Positions 1 through 5,131 are shown, counted from the stretch's first letter. The stretch: 7,958 nt of DNA from Cytophagales bacterium (GCA_011524675.1 WTJX01000685.1:2557-10514); one strand, 5' to 3'. Notes: generated by a model from the sequence alone, not told the origin. Translations and numbers: made by a program.

Positions 1-36
1 GGAATGAATATCAAGCTAGAAGTACAAATAGCCTAA
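1..36 (+). CDS. Possible 3' end of a gene entering from the left edge
   Basis: Reading frame 1 is open from the window edge and reads GMNIKLEVQIA before a TAA at 34-36. A strong 17-bp inverted repeat starts 8 nt after that stop, which is where a gene end would be expected. Eleven residues are too few to name a family, and an open frame this short can occur by chance. The sequence to the left of the window would settle it. Confidence 0.22.
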   Translation, partial: GMNIKLEVQIA

Positions 37-43
37 TCCTACG

Positions 44-88
44 TTGTCATCTTAGCTTTTTGAAAATGATTAAAAGCTAAGATGACAA
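44..88. repeat. Perfect 17-bp inverted repeat (hairpin)
   Basis: The arms TTGTCATCTTAGCTTTT (44-60) and AAAAGCTAAGATGACAA (72-88) are exact reverse complements separated by an 11-nt loop. A perfect 17-bp stem is far beyond chance. No T-tract follows on either strand, so it is not a textbook intrinsic terminator, although its place just after a possible gene end suggests a transcription end or a 3'-end stabiliser. It may instead be a dispersed repeat. Confidence 0.8.
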
Positions 89-122
89 AGTGGAGCTAAA
101 AAGAAGACAAAGGTACATAGGG

Positions 123-175
123 AATAGCCTTTTTTTATTTTTCTTTCCACTTTCGTGGAATAAAATCATGCTATT
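123..175. repeat. Nested imperfect hairpin with a TTCCAC/GTGGAA core
   Basis: The core TTCCAC (145-150), loop TTTC, GTGGAA (155-160) is a perfect 6-bp stem. It is flanked by ATTTT (137-141) pairing with AAAAT (162-166), and further out by AATAGC (123-128) pairing with GCTATT (170-175). Bases 147-167 recur inverted at 4761-4781 with 20 of 21 identities. This suggests a small dispersed hairpin repeat. It lies in the region ahead of the methyltransferase gene that is unlikely to be coding. Confidence 0.55.
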
Positions 176-251
176 AAAAAAGTGGAACGTTAAACGTTAT
201 TGGGTTTTGCCCATAAGGGTGCAAACAGCATATCGCAAGGCTTTTTTCAAC

Positions 252-283
252 TTGAACACAAGAACACCTGAACACTCGAACAC
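252..283. repeat. Octamer tandem array NNGAACAC x4
   Basis: Four consecutive 8-bp units (252-259, 260-267, 268-275, 276-283) all end in GAACAC, with only the first two bases varying (TT, AA, CT, TC). The array is preceded by a T-run and AAC, and followed by AT. It ends 13 nt before the methyltransferase ATG at 297, so it probably lies in the leader or start-proximal promoter. A related four-unit array lies before the dioxygenase gene. Confidence 0.85.
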
Positions 284-296
284 ATTTATTATCCCC

Positions 297-827
297 ATGA
301 AAAAACTATCCTTAGAAGAATTAAATAGGGTAAGCGTATCCGAATACAAAACGCAAAAAAAACGTAACGCTATAGTAGTGTTAGACAATATACGTAGCAT
401 GCACAATGTAGGTTCGGCTTTTCGTACTTCTGATGCTTTTTCATTAGAAAAAATATGCCTTTGCGGCATTACAGCCAAGCCACCACACCGAGAAATATAC
501 AAAACAGCCTTAGGAGCAGAAGAGTCAGTAGATTTTGAATATCATAAGAAAACAGGAGACTGCCTTGCGATTTTGAAAGAACAAGGGTACAAGATTGTTA
601 TCATAGAACAGACAGATCAAGCCGTATTATTACATGAGTTTATCCCCTCCGAAACAGAGAAGTATGCCTTTGTGTTTGGCAATGAAGTATTTGGCGTATC
701 TGATGAAGCTTTGCCCTATGGAGACCTGTCTTTAGAGATACCACAGTCAGGCACAAAACATTCTTTGAACGTCTCTGTTTGCATTGGCGTGGTCATGTGG
801 GATTTTGTAAGCAAGCATAGCAAATAA
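297..827 (+). CDS. TrmH/SpoU-family RNA 2'-O-methyltransferase
   Basis: This 176-aa protein is a SPOUT-class enzyme expected to transfer a methyl group from S-adenosylmethionine to a ribose 2'-OH of tRNA or rRNA in the cytoplasm, usually as a dimer. All three SpoU motifs are visible: NIRSMHNVGSAFR (31-43, with the conserved N and R), FGNEVFGV (127-134) and IPQSGTKHSLNVSV (148-161), which form the trefoil-knot cofactor site. It has no N-terminal substrate-binding extension, so it is a minimal catalytic domain. The frame stays open upstream to a GTG at 90, but the ATG at 297 is preferred: the family aligns from MKKLSLEELNR, and the extra 69 codons cover hairpins and an octamer array. Exact RNA target and position cannot be told from sequence. 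A possible weak terminator follows the gene. Confidence 0.93.
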   Translation: MKKLSLEELNRVSVSEYKTQKKRNAIVVLDNIRSMHNVGSAFRTSDAFSLEKICLCGITAKPPHREIYKTALGAEESVDFEYHKKTGDCLAILKEQGYKIVIIEQTDQAVLLHEFIPSETEKYAFVFGNEVFGVSDEALPYGDLSLEIPQSGTKHSLNVSVCIGVVMWDFVSKHSK

Positions 828-835
828 TTTTTTTG

Positions 836-843
836 TATATTTG
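836..843 (+). promoter_or_regulatory. Candidate Bacteroidota -7 box upstream of the kinase gene
   Basis: TATATTTG matches the Bacteroidota -7 consensus TAnnTTTG exactly and is identical to the box upstream of the sulfatase gene. It is the first half of a 9-bp tandem duplication (835-843 and 844-852, one mismatch). No TTTG lies at the usual -33 spacing. It would give a leader of roughly 100 nt ahead of the kinase ATG. It is a candidate only. Confidence 0.3.
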
Positions 844-852
844 GTATATTTT

Positions 853-893
853 TCAAATCAAACAAGAATAATGATTACTTGATTTGAGCTTTT
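853..893 (+). terminator. Weak terminator-like hairpin after the methyltransferase gene
   Basis: TCAAATCAA (853-861) pairs with TTGATTTGA (879-887), a 9-bp AT-rich stem with a 17-nt loop, followed by GC and four T's (890-893). It lies 26 nt after the methyltransferase stop. The long loop and short T-run make termination uncertain. If it works, a promoter at 836 would be attenuated by it. Confidence 0.3.
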
Positions 894-949
894 GAAACGC
901 AAAAGTTTAAATCACTTCTATTTCTCATAGTAAATGTAGTATTGAGCAA

Positions 950-2344
950 ATGTTATTTAAAAAGTCTTCAGAAAACATATCAGAGATCGTAAAGCTTGCT
1001 TTAGAAGGCACTCAAATACATCCTCTGCTCATACAACAATTTGGGGAAAGTATGGCAGGAAAGAAGTATTTGAGTACTGGAGACTTTGCACGTTTTTTCA
1101 AGGCCATCAGCGATTCTTATTACAAATTCGAAAAAGAAAAAAAACAAAAAGAAGAACTATTAAAATCTAGGATCAAAGAACTAAACACCTCAAACGAACA
1201 GCAACAAGCACAGCGAGAGATCATGAAAAAGGCTTTTGACGAAGCCAAAGAGAAAAATGCAGAGCTGACCATGCTCAAAGAAAGAGGTGAAGCGCAAAAA
1301 GAAATCATGCGCAAAGCATACGAAGAGCTAAAGAAAACCCACTCAGAATTAACAGATACACAAGATCAACTCATCTTTTCCGAAAAAATGGCATCTCTAG
1401 GTCAGTTAGTTGCAGGGATAGCTCATGAAATCAATACCCCACTCAGTGTCATCAATGGTGGTCTTCAAAACATGGAGCAAAACCTAGATATGATGATGGA
1501 GGAGCTTCCCCCATTCATGAAAACTATCTCCGATCAAACTCTTGACGTATTTCAACGAATGATCAAAGCATCTTCAGAGAATGAAGGAAAGCTTAGCATG
1601 ACCACTAGAGAGGAAAGAAAACAAAAAAAAGCACTCAACCAACTCTTTGAAGAAAAAGGAATCACCTCAGCAAGTCCTTATGCTAGAGACATCGTAGAGA
1701 TGGGATTAGCAGAAGATTTTGAAAAATTTGTCGATGACTTAAAGGATATCGAAAGCGAATCATTTTTTGAAAACTTAACTAAAGTAGGGAAATTTAGCTT
1801 CACGATAAGTAATATGAGTACCGCTGTCAAAAAGATGAAAAAAATTGTTTTTTCTCTTAGAAACTATGCACACCATGGCGATACCGAAGAAGCTATAAAA
1901 ACAAACCTTGTCGATGGTATAGAAACGATAATTACATTATACTTCAACCAAATCAAAAAAGGCATAGAGTTAGTAAGAAACTATGACGAAAGTAGCGAAA
2001 TATATATCATTGGTTTTGCAGACGAATTAGATCAAGTATGGACAAACATCATATCAAATGCCATACAAGCTATGAATTATAATGGTAAGCTTACGATCGA
2101 CATTACCGAAGATGCAAGCAATGCAACCGTGAAAATCACAGATTCTGGACCAGGAATGCCAAATGAGGTAAAAGAAAAAATATTTCAACCTTTCTTTACC
2201 ACCAAAGCACAAGGAGAAGGTTCCGGCTTAGGTTTACCTATCTGTAAAAAAATTATTGATAAGCACAACGGAATATTAGAGGTAGATTCAGCCCCTGGTA
2301 GGACATGCTTTAGTATCACATTGCCTAAAGAATTTAAAAATTAA
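950..2344 (+). CDS. Soluble sensor histidine kinase with duplicated coiled-coil helix
   Basis: This 464-aa protein has no membrane segment, so it is a cytoplasmic kinase that autophosphorylates a histidine and passes the phosphate to a receiver. Residues 1-56 are an unassigned N-terminal segment and about 57-145 a charged coiled coil. Within it a 28-residue unit (REIMKKAFDEAKEKNAEL from 89, KEIMRKAYEELKKTHSEL from 117) is repeated, exactly four heptads apart. The H-box is EKMASLGQLVAGIAHEINTP with H159. The ATPase domain shows the N-box (N366, N370), G1 DSGPGMP (398-404), PFFTTK and G2 GSGLGL (424-429). About 205 residues separate H159 from the N-box, well above the usual length, indicating a helical insertion at roughly 180-280. 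No PAS or GAF sensor domain is evident. The two response regulators that follow are its likely partners. The next gene is 113 nt away, so cotranscription is likely but not certain. Confidence 0.92.
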   Translation: MLFKKSSENISEIVKLALEGTQIHPLLIQQFGESMAGKKYLSTGDFARFFKAISDSYYKFEKEKKQKEELLKSRIKELNTSNEQQQAQREIMKKAFDEAKEKNAELTMLKERGEAQKEIMRKAYEELKKTHSELTDTQDQLIFSEKMASLGQLVAGIAHEINTPLSVINGGLQNMEQNLDMMMEELPPFMKTISDQTLDVFQRMIKASSENEGKLSMTTREERKQKKALNQLFEEKGITSASPYARDIVEMGLAEDFEKFVDDLKDIESESFFENLTKVGKFSFTISNMSTAVKKMKKIVFSLRNYAHHGDTEEAIKTNLVDGIETIITLYFNQIKKGIELVRNYDESSEIYIIGFADELDQVWTNIISNAIQAMNYNGKLTIDITEDASNATVKITDSGPGMPNEVKEKIFQPFFTTKAQGEGSGLGLPICKKIIDKHNGILEVDSAPGRTCFSITLPKEFKN

Positions 2345-2410
2345 TGTTAGGTTGAACGTTGGGTTTAGCTCAAAAAGAGATGATAATAACGTGAAATACA
2401 AAGTGGTTAC

Positions 2411-2445
2411 TCAAAACTTAAAACGTATAACATAAAACTTAAAAC
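2411..2445. repeat. Heptamer tandem array NNAAAAC x5
   Basis: Five consecutive 7-bp units start at 2411, 2418, 2425, 2432 and 2439. Four end in AAAAC and the middle one reads GTATAAC. The array ends 12 nt before the response regulator ATG at 2458. A second run of related style, units TTGAACG (2352) and TTGGGTT (2359), lies earlier in the same gap. The placement matches the octamer arrays before the methyltransferase and dioxygenase genes. Confidence 0.75.
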
Positions 2446-2457
2446 ACATACAAACAC

Positions 2458-2853
2458 ATGAAACAAACCATACTATGTGTAGATGATGAGAAAACCATAT
2501 TGGATACACTTACTCATCAGTTGCGAGAAATATTCGGAGAAAAATATGCTTACGAAAAAGCCGAAAGCGGTAATGAAGCATTAGAGATTTTAGAAGAGCT
2601 AGATGAAGACGGCATCAATGCCATCTTGATTATTTCTGACTGGTTGATGCCAGGGATGAAAGGAGACGAGTTTCTTATAAAAGTAAAACATGACTTCAAC
2701 TTCACCGGTTTGAAAAAAATACTTTTGACAGGTCATGCACCCAAAGAAGCAGTAGAGAGAGCCTATTCCAATGCAGGCTTGGATTATTACATTCAAAAAC
2801 CGTGGAAAAAAGAAGATCTGAAAAAAAAATTAAACTACCTTAATGAAGCATAA
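2458..2853 (+). CDS. Single-domain response regulator (receiver only)
   Basis: This 131-aa cytoplasmic protein is one receiver domain with no output domain. The phosphorylation site is complete: acidic D9, D10 and E11, phospho-acceptor D61 in IISDWLMPGMKG, switch residue T91 in KILLTGH, and K114 in YYIQKPW. The KPW ending is typical of receivers found with cyclase, HD-GYP or hybrid kinase partners rather than DNA-binding regulators. It likely acts CheY-like by protein contact, or as a phosphate relay or sink for the adjacent kinase. It shares ILCVDDEK, EALEI(L/I)EELDEDG, MPGMKGDE and KILLTG with the next protein, so the pair probably arose by tandem duplication. The next gene begins 11 nt after its stop, which implies cotranscription. 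Confidence 0.92.
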   Translation: MKQTILCVDDEKTILDTLTHQLREIFGEKYAYEKAESGNEALEILEELDEDGINAILIISDWLMPGMKGDEFLIKVKHDFNFTGLKKILLTGHAPKEAVERAYSNAGLDYYIQKPWKKEDLKKKLNYLNEA

Positions 2854-2864
2854 GTTAAATACGT

Positions 2865-3773
2865 ATGGTCGGATTTGAAAACAGACGCAAAGTCATTTTA
2901 TGTGTTGATGACGAAAAAGAAGTCTTAAGCATCTTGGCTCACCAAATTAGAGTAAAATTTGGTGTTGACTATGAAATAGAACTTGCAAACAGTGGTGACG
3001 AGGCTTTAGAAATTATAGAAGAGCTTGATGAAGACGGTGTAGAGCTAATGGCACTCATCACAGATCAGATAATGCCTGGAATGAAAGGAGATGAACTCAT
3101 CATCAAAATTCATCAGATGGACCCAGAAGTACCCAAAATATTATTGACAGGGCAAGCAAGTATAGGCGCAGTACAAAACGCCATCAACAACGGAAGCTTG
3201 TTTCGCTATATAAGTAAACCATGGGAAGCAAACGACTTGATCTTGACGCTAGACCTTGCCTCAAAAGTAACGGAACAAAAAAAACAAATTAACCAGTATA
3301 AATATACCAATAGACTTCTAAAGAGTATAAGCAAAGCTACCTTACGCATCTCTGCCAAAAATAATTTTGAAGACCTTATCAGAGAATTCAAAAAAGTATT
3401 TCATACGTTCACTCAAATAGACCGTTTTTATTTATTCTTTTTTGACGAAAATGATAAACACCAACTCATCATTTCCTCAGACACCCCCTCTGATGCTCAG
3501 CAATTAGAAGATCACTACGCTAGTAATACAAAAGAATTTTTAAAGAGTCTTGATAGAAACTTCCCTAAAGAAGGTTTCTTCGTTAGTGGCAAAAGCAAAT
3601 TTAGGTTAAACCTAGTGTCTATGAATCAAGATTATGGTTATATCTATGCAGAAAATAGAGAACTCAAGCCTATCTCAGAGACACAGTTTGAACTAACAAA
3701 AATACTAAAAGGTCAATTCTCTATTAGCTTAAATAATATTATACTCAACAGTAAGTCAGAGACAGAAGACTAA
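2865..3773 (+). CDS. Response regulator: receiver plus GAF-like domain
   Basis: This 302-aa cytoplasmic protein begins with a full receiver: D15, D16 and E17, phospho-acceptor D67 in LITDQIMPGMKG, T95 in KILLTGQ and K118 in FRYISKPW. A helical linker at about 128-160 leads to a C-terminal region of about 150 residues that looks GAF-like. Its end, GYIYAENRELKPISE followed by an amphipathic helix FSISLNNIIL, closely resembles the end of GAF domains in multi-sensor kinases. There is no GGDEF, HD-GYP, cyclase, phosphatase or helix-turn-helix motif, so the output is unknown. It could bind a ligand, dimerise, or return a signal to the kinase. The receiver is a paralog of the preceding protein. Expression is probably from the same transcript, given the 11-nt gap. 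The GAF assignment rests on motif similarity by eye. Confidence 0.87.
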   Translation: MVGFENRRKVILCVDDEKEVLSILAHQIRVKFGVDYEIELANSGDEALEIIEELDEDGVELMALITDQIMPGMKGDELIIKIHQMDPEVPKILLTGQASIGAVQNAINNGSLFRYISKPWEANDLILTLDLASKVTEQKKQINQYKYTNRLLKSISKATLRISAKNNFEDLIREFKKVFHTFTQIDRFYLFFFDENDKHQLIISSDTPSDAQQLEDHYASNTKEFLKSLDRNFPKEGFFVSGKSKFRLNLVSMNQDYGYIYAENRELKPISETQFELTKILKGQFSISLNNIILNSKSETED

Positions 3774-3863
3774 GTGTATTATAGGATAAAGATTGGGTTT
3801 ACCATGGAGTAAGTATCGTCAAAAATGTTTAAAGTAAGCTTACTGCACAACCTTTTTTTTAAC

Positions 3864-3895
3864 TTGAATACTTGAAAACACGGACACTAGAACAC
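3864..3895. repeat. Octamer array related to NNGAACAC, x4
   Basis: Four 8-bp units start at 3864, 3872, 3880 and 3888: TTGAATAC, TTGAAAAC, ACGGACAC and TAGAACAC. Like the array at 252-283, it follows a T-run plus AAC and is followed by AT. Over the aligned 37 bp (249-285 against 3861-3897) about 29 positions agree. It ends 11 nt before the dioxygenase ATG at 3907. Confidence 0.75.
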
Positions 3896-3906
3896 ATGAT
3901 AGTCGC

Positions 3907-4413
3907 ATGAAAGCATTCAACTTCAAAGCATGGATAGAAGAACACAGAGAGTTGTTAAAACCTCCAGTAGGCAACAAGTTAGTGTATCAAAATACAGACG
4001 ACTTTATAATAATGGTAGTAGGCGGTCCCAATGCTAGAAAGGACTATCATTACAACGAAGGAGAAGAGTTTTTTTATCAGATAGAAGGTGATATTGTACT
4101 CAAAATCATAGAAGATGGAAAACCAAAAGACATTCCCATTAAAGAAGGAGAAATATTCCTATTACCCGCCAAAGTACCACATTCTCCACAGCGTAGCGAA
4201 GGAAGCATAGGTTTAGTGATAGAAAGGCACCGCCACGATGGTGAACAGGATGGCTTTCAGTGGTACTGTGAACATTGTAATCACAAGCTATATGAAGAAT
4301 ATTTCGGTCTTACAGACATCGTAAGTCAGTTACCTATAGTGATGGAAAAGTTCTATAGCTCAGAAGAGCTGAGAACGTGTAGTCAATGTGGTACCGTGAT
4401 GCAAAAGCCCTAA
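3907..4413 (+). CDS. nbaC: 3-hydroxyanthranilate 3,4-dioxygenase
   Basis: This 168-aa cytosolic enzyme uses Fe(II) and O2 to open 3-hydroxyanthranilate to 2-amino-3-carboxymuconate semialdehyde, the kynurenine-pathway step leading to quinolinate and NAD or to tryptophan breakdown. It is a single cupin fold of normal length for the bacterial type. Expected iron ligands are present as H48 and E54 (YHYNEGEEFF) and H92 (AKVPHSPQR). Substrate-binding R44, R96 and E106 align with those known from the Cupriavidus enzyme. The C-terminus keeps the rubredoxin-like second metal site, C121/C124 and C158/C161, typical of bacterial enzymes. No other kynurenine-pathway gene is in the window, so it appears as a single gene between a signalling cassette and a gene-poor region. 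An octamer array lies just before the start and a hairpin terminator behind. Identification is secure; physiological role (NAD synthesis or catabolism) is not. Confidence 0.96.
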   Translation: MKAFNFKAWIEEHRELLKPPVGNKLVYQNTDDFIIMVVGGPNARKDYHYNEGEEFFYQIEGDIVLKIIEDGKPKDIPIKEGEIFLLPAKVPHSPQRSEGSIGLVIERHRHDGEQDGFQWYCEHCNHKLYEEYFGLTDIVSQLPIVMEKFYSSEELRTCSQCGTVMQKP

Positions 4414-4458
4414 GACGTTTTTACGAGTCCCCCCGTTTTTTTCAAAAACAAAAAGGCA

Positions 4459-4520
4459 AAATGACGAAATCACAAAAGTCAAATAACAAAAAATAAAAGT
4501 TTGTCATTTGTTTTTTGTTG
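4459..4520. repeat. Heptamer array AAAnnnC with inverted counterpart
   Basis: Units AAATGAC (4459), AAATCAC (4467, after one extra G), AAAAGTC (4474), AAATAAC (4481) and AAAAAAT (4488) run head to tail. Bases 4503-4516 then read as the reverse complement of AAAAAAC followed by AAATGAC. The inverted arrangement creates the terminator hairpin after the dioxygenase gene. The units AAAAGTC and AAATAAC also occur in the array at 6055-6144. Confidence 0.65.
4480..4516 (+). terminator. Intrinsic terminator of the dioxygenase gene
   Basis: CAAATAACAAA (4480-4490) pairs with TTTGTCATTTG (4500-4510) at 10 of 11 positions around a 9-nt loop, followed at once by six T's (4511-4516). It lies 67 nt after the dioxygenase stop. 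The stem has little GC, so strength is uncertain, but the hairpin plus T-run order is right for plus-strand transcription. Confidence 0.55.
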
Positions 4521-4636
4521 CTCCCCACTAGCTGGCTCTTAGCTAAAAACAGACTAAGGTCTATTTTCTTAAGGCTACAGCTCTGGTGCTTTCTGAACTT
4601 AATGAAAAACACTGGTTATCAGATAGTTATAAAACA

Positions 4637-4710
4637 CGTCATTGGTAACGCAGTGAAGCCTGCCTGCCGCACTGTGTCCGCCGAAGGAGGAGGCACGGCA
4701 ATCCAGAATG
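4637..4710. repeat. REP-like GC-rich interspersed element
   Basis: The element starts CGTCATTG (4637-4644) and ends GCAATCCAGAATG (4698-4710). These are the ends of the widespread GTCATTGCGAG...GCAATCC type of bacterial interspersed repeat. The middle, including CCTGCCTGCCGC and CCGAAGGAGGAGG, is much richer in GC than the surroundings. A shorter inverted relative lies at 4970-5003. An open frame runs through it but is unlikely to be coding. Confidence 0.65.
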
Positions 4711-4760
4711 TTAAGCCAAACACAGACATCGTTAGAATAAATCATTCCAACATACGGCAG

Positions 4761-4781
4761 GATTATATTCCACGAAAGTGG
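4761..4781. repeat. Inverted copy of the left-edge hairpin core
   Basis: The reverse complement of this 21-bp segment matches 147-167 at 20 of 21 positions, including a perfect 16-bp core (4766-4781 against 147-162). As plus-strand RNA it would form CCAC-GAAA-GTGG, a short stem capped by a GNRA-type tetraloop. It lies between the two REP-like elements. Confidence 0.6.
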
Positions 4782-4836
4782 CTTTTTAAAAATGAAGAAA
4801 TTAAAAAAAATAAAATAATGAAGGGGTTAGTTTACA

Positions 4837-4864
4837 ATTGAACGATTGACTATTTACGATTTGG
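4837..4864. repeat. Short heptamer run of ATTKACG type
   Basis: Units ATTGAACG (4837, one base longer), ATTGACT (4845), ATTTACG (4852) and a partial ATTTGG (4859) follow each other. They are less regular than the other arrays but keep the same 7-bp rhythm. Confidence 0.45.
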
Positions 4865-4969
4865 AAAAAGCGTTTAGTTATGGGTTATGTGTGAAAAAGC
4901 TAAAAACTCGTCATACTAAGAGTAGTAGGCTAAACCAAAGGTGTGTGAATATGAAAGCGTCTAGCTTAT

Positions 4970-5003
4970 CATTCTGGATCGCGTCGCTACACTCGCGATG
5001 ACG
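4970..5003. repeat. 34-bp REP-like palindromic unit
   Basis: The unit begins CATTCTGGATCGCG and ends CGCGATGACG. ATCGCG (4978-4983) and CGCGAT (4994-4999) are perfect arms around a 10-nt loop. Its ends match, in inverted orientation, those of the element at 4637-4710, so it looks like the minimal form of the same family. Confidence 0.65.
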
Positions 5004-5053
5004 TACGGTTTTAGTTTGTCGTAAACTTGTCAAAGTGCTTCTCGCTAGCTTTA

Positions 5054-5081
5054 TAGTGATTAATGATTAGTGTTTAATAAA
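5054..5081. repeat. Heptamer run of TARTGWT type, x4
   Basis: Units TAGTGAT (5054), TAATGAT (5061), TAGTGTT (5068) and TAATAAA (5075) are consecutive. The run is close to the second heptamer run at 5087-5128, downstream of the minus-strand YjbQ gene. Confidence 0.55.
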
Positions 5082-5086
5082 AAGTT

Positions 5087-5128
5087 CATTGCACAAAGCT
5101 CATAGCCCACTACCCAAAGCTCAAACTC
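5087..5128. repeat. Heptamer run of CANNGCY type, x6
   Basis: Six consecutive 7-bp units start with CA at 5087, 5094, 5101, 5108, 5115 and 5122. CAAAGCT appears twice, exactly 21 bp apart (5094 and 5115), with CATAGCC and CACTACC between. The run ends 3 nt from the YjbQ stop codon, so it is the immediate 3' flank of that gene. Confidence 0.6.
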
Positions 5129-5131
5129 TTT

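Larger units (their letters stand above)
4414..5131. other. Gene-free, repeat-rich intergenic region
   Basis: About 718 bp lie between the convergent dioxygenase and YjbQ genes. I see no convincing protein or tRNA gene. The stretch holds a heptamer-built terminator (4459-4520), a GC-rich REP-like element (4637-4710), an inverted copy of the left-edge hairpin core (4761-4781), heptamer runs at 4837-4864 and 5054-5128, and a 34-bp REP-like unit (4970-5003). Bases 4521-4636 and 4865-4969 show no clear feature beyond short repeats such as AGTTATG/GGTTATG at 4876-4889. Confidence 0.8.

Noticed and set aside
90..296. 69-codon N-terminal extension of the methyltransferase from a GTG
   Set aside because: It overlaps the last bases beside the 17-bp hairpin, a nested hairpin and the octamer array. 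The family normally begins at the ATG at 297.
3834..3843. 10-bp palindrome GTAAGCTTAC upstream of the dioxygenase gene
   Set aside because: Palindromes of this length are expected several times per window by chance.
4637..4710. tRNA or structured RNA in the GC-rich segment
   Set aside because: No acceptor stem, T-loop or CCA-like arrangement is visible, and the ends match an interspersed repeat type.
4515..4841. 108-codon open frame after the dioxygenase gene
   Set aside because: It starts at a TTG inside the terminator hairpin and runs through the REP-like element, the inverted hairpin copy and the start of a heptamer run. Its product shows no recognisable domain.
5054..5128. Possible CRISPR array in the repeat-rich gap
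   Set aside because: Units are 7 bp, contiguous and degenerate, with no 25-40 bp repeats or unique spacers and no cas gene.
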